Shown: piece after piece, positions 63,999 through 64,000 of the stretch | How the letters are laid out: every line of letters begins with the position of its first letter | How positions within the stretch are numbered: the first letter of the stretch is position 1 | Origin: Sphingomonas sp. R-74633 | Lineage (GTDB): Bacteria > Pseudomonadota > Alphaproteobacteria > Sphingomonadales > Sphingomonadaceae | Assembly (NCBI RefSeq): GCF_013416555.1 | Contig: NZ_JACCFG010000002.1 | Coordinates: 620,001 to 684,000, forward strand | Reading direction: 5' to 3' | Length of the DNA stretch: 64,000 nt | Notes under the pieces: model-generated | Seen by the model: the letters and a program-made list of their open reading frames with translations, nothing else | What the model was told of the DNA's origin: nothing | Databases searched by the model: none | Program-made: the position numbers and the translations under genes

Positions 63999-64000
63999 GG

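Overview
The window looks like chromosome from a GC-rich alphaproteobacterium, most likely a Sphingomonas-type organism. The reasons are the dense GC-rich coding, many 1-10 bp start/stop overlaps, glutathione-dependent formaldehyde oxidation, a class I NrdA/NrdB pair without a visible ATP-cone, and CCCCGGC...GCCGGGG-type dispersed repeats. The genus is inferred from style and gene content; no 16S rRNA is present.

Positions 1-21,900 are mostly housekeeping. They hold a truncated GumN-like protein, a small Xre-regulated membrane-protein operon with twin palindromic operators, and a five-gene C1 operon (class III alcohol dehydrogenase, cupin, PurU, S-formylglutathione hydrolase, ferredoxin-reductase-like flavoprotein). 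The biotin genes bioF-bioD-bioA and tRNA-Thr(GGU) follow, then an aminopeptidase P, a D-threonine-aldolase-like enzyme, TonB, a LysR/MFS divergent pair, oligopeptidase B, a class II cytochrome c and a lipase.

Positions 21,900-23,690 are a short AT-rich insertion between GC-rich genes. It carries two translationally coupled genes: a ParA-type ATPase with an altered Walker motif, and a class III nucleotidyl-cyclase-like protein. A 41-bp inverted repeat lies just upstream. This is the best candidate for an undescribed system, possibly defence or maintenance. Positions 23,690-31,000 hold nrdB and nrdA, separated by a small membrane-protein cluster and by a DUF559 nuclease gene. That nuclease gene is bounded on both sides by inverted REP-like repeats, one of which supplies its ribosome-binding site. 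A regulatory-looking 670-bp gap and a sulfatase follow.

Positions 31,000-40,750 carry an EmrAB-type efflux pair, an exported amidase, small conserved proteins, an FNR-type regulator with an FNR box and a candidate 31-residue membrane peptide, xthA, and an exported class V aminotransferase-fold protein.

From 40,900 to the right end the window is a heavy-metal resistance island. It contains a CDF exporter with its MerR regulator, a cytochrome c/FTR1 (PbrT-like) permease, an EamA transporter with a His-rich tail, and a CusCBA-CusF system. It also has a copper P-type ATPase with CueR, CopCD, a CnrYXH-like sigma module leading into copA-copB-PepSY-DUF305, a reduced mer module (MerT, a GDCCVxC-type protein, MerR), and arsC-acr3 cut by the window edge. 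Several MerR-type promoters with 19-20 bp spacers and dyads can be read directly, and two of them appear to share one regulator.
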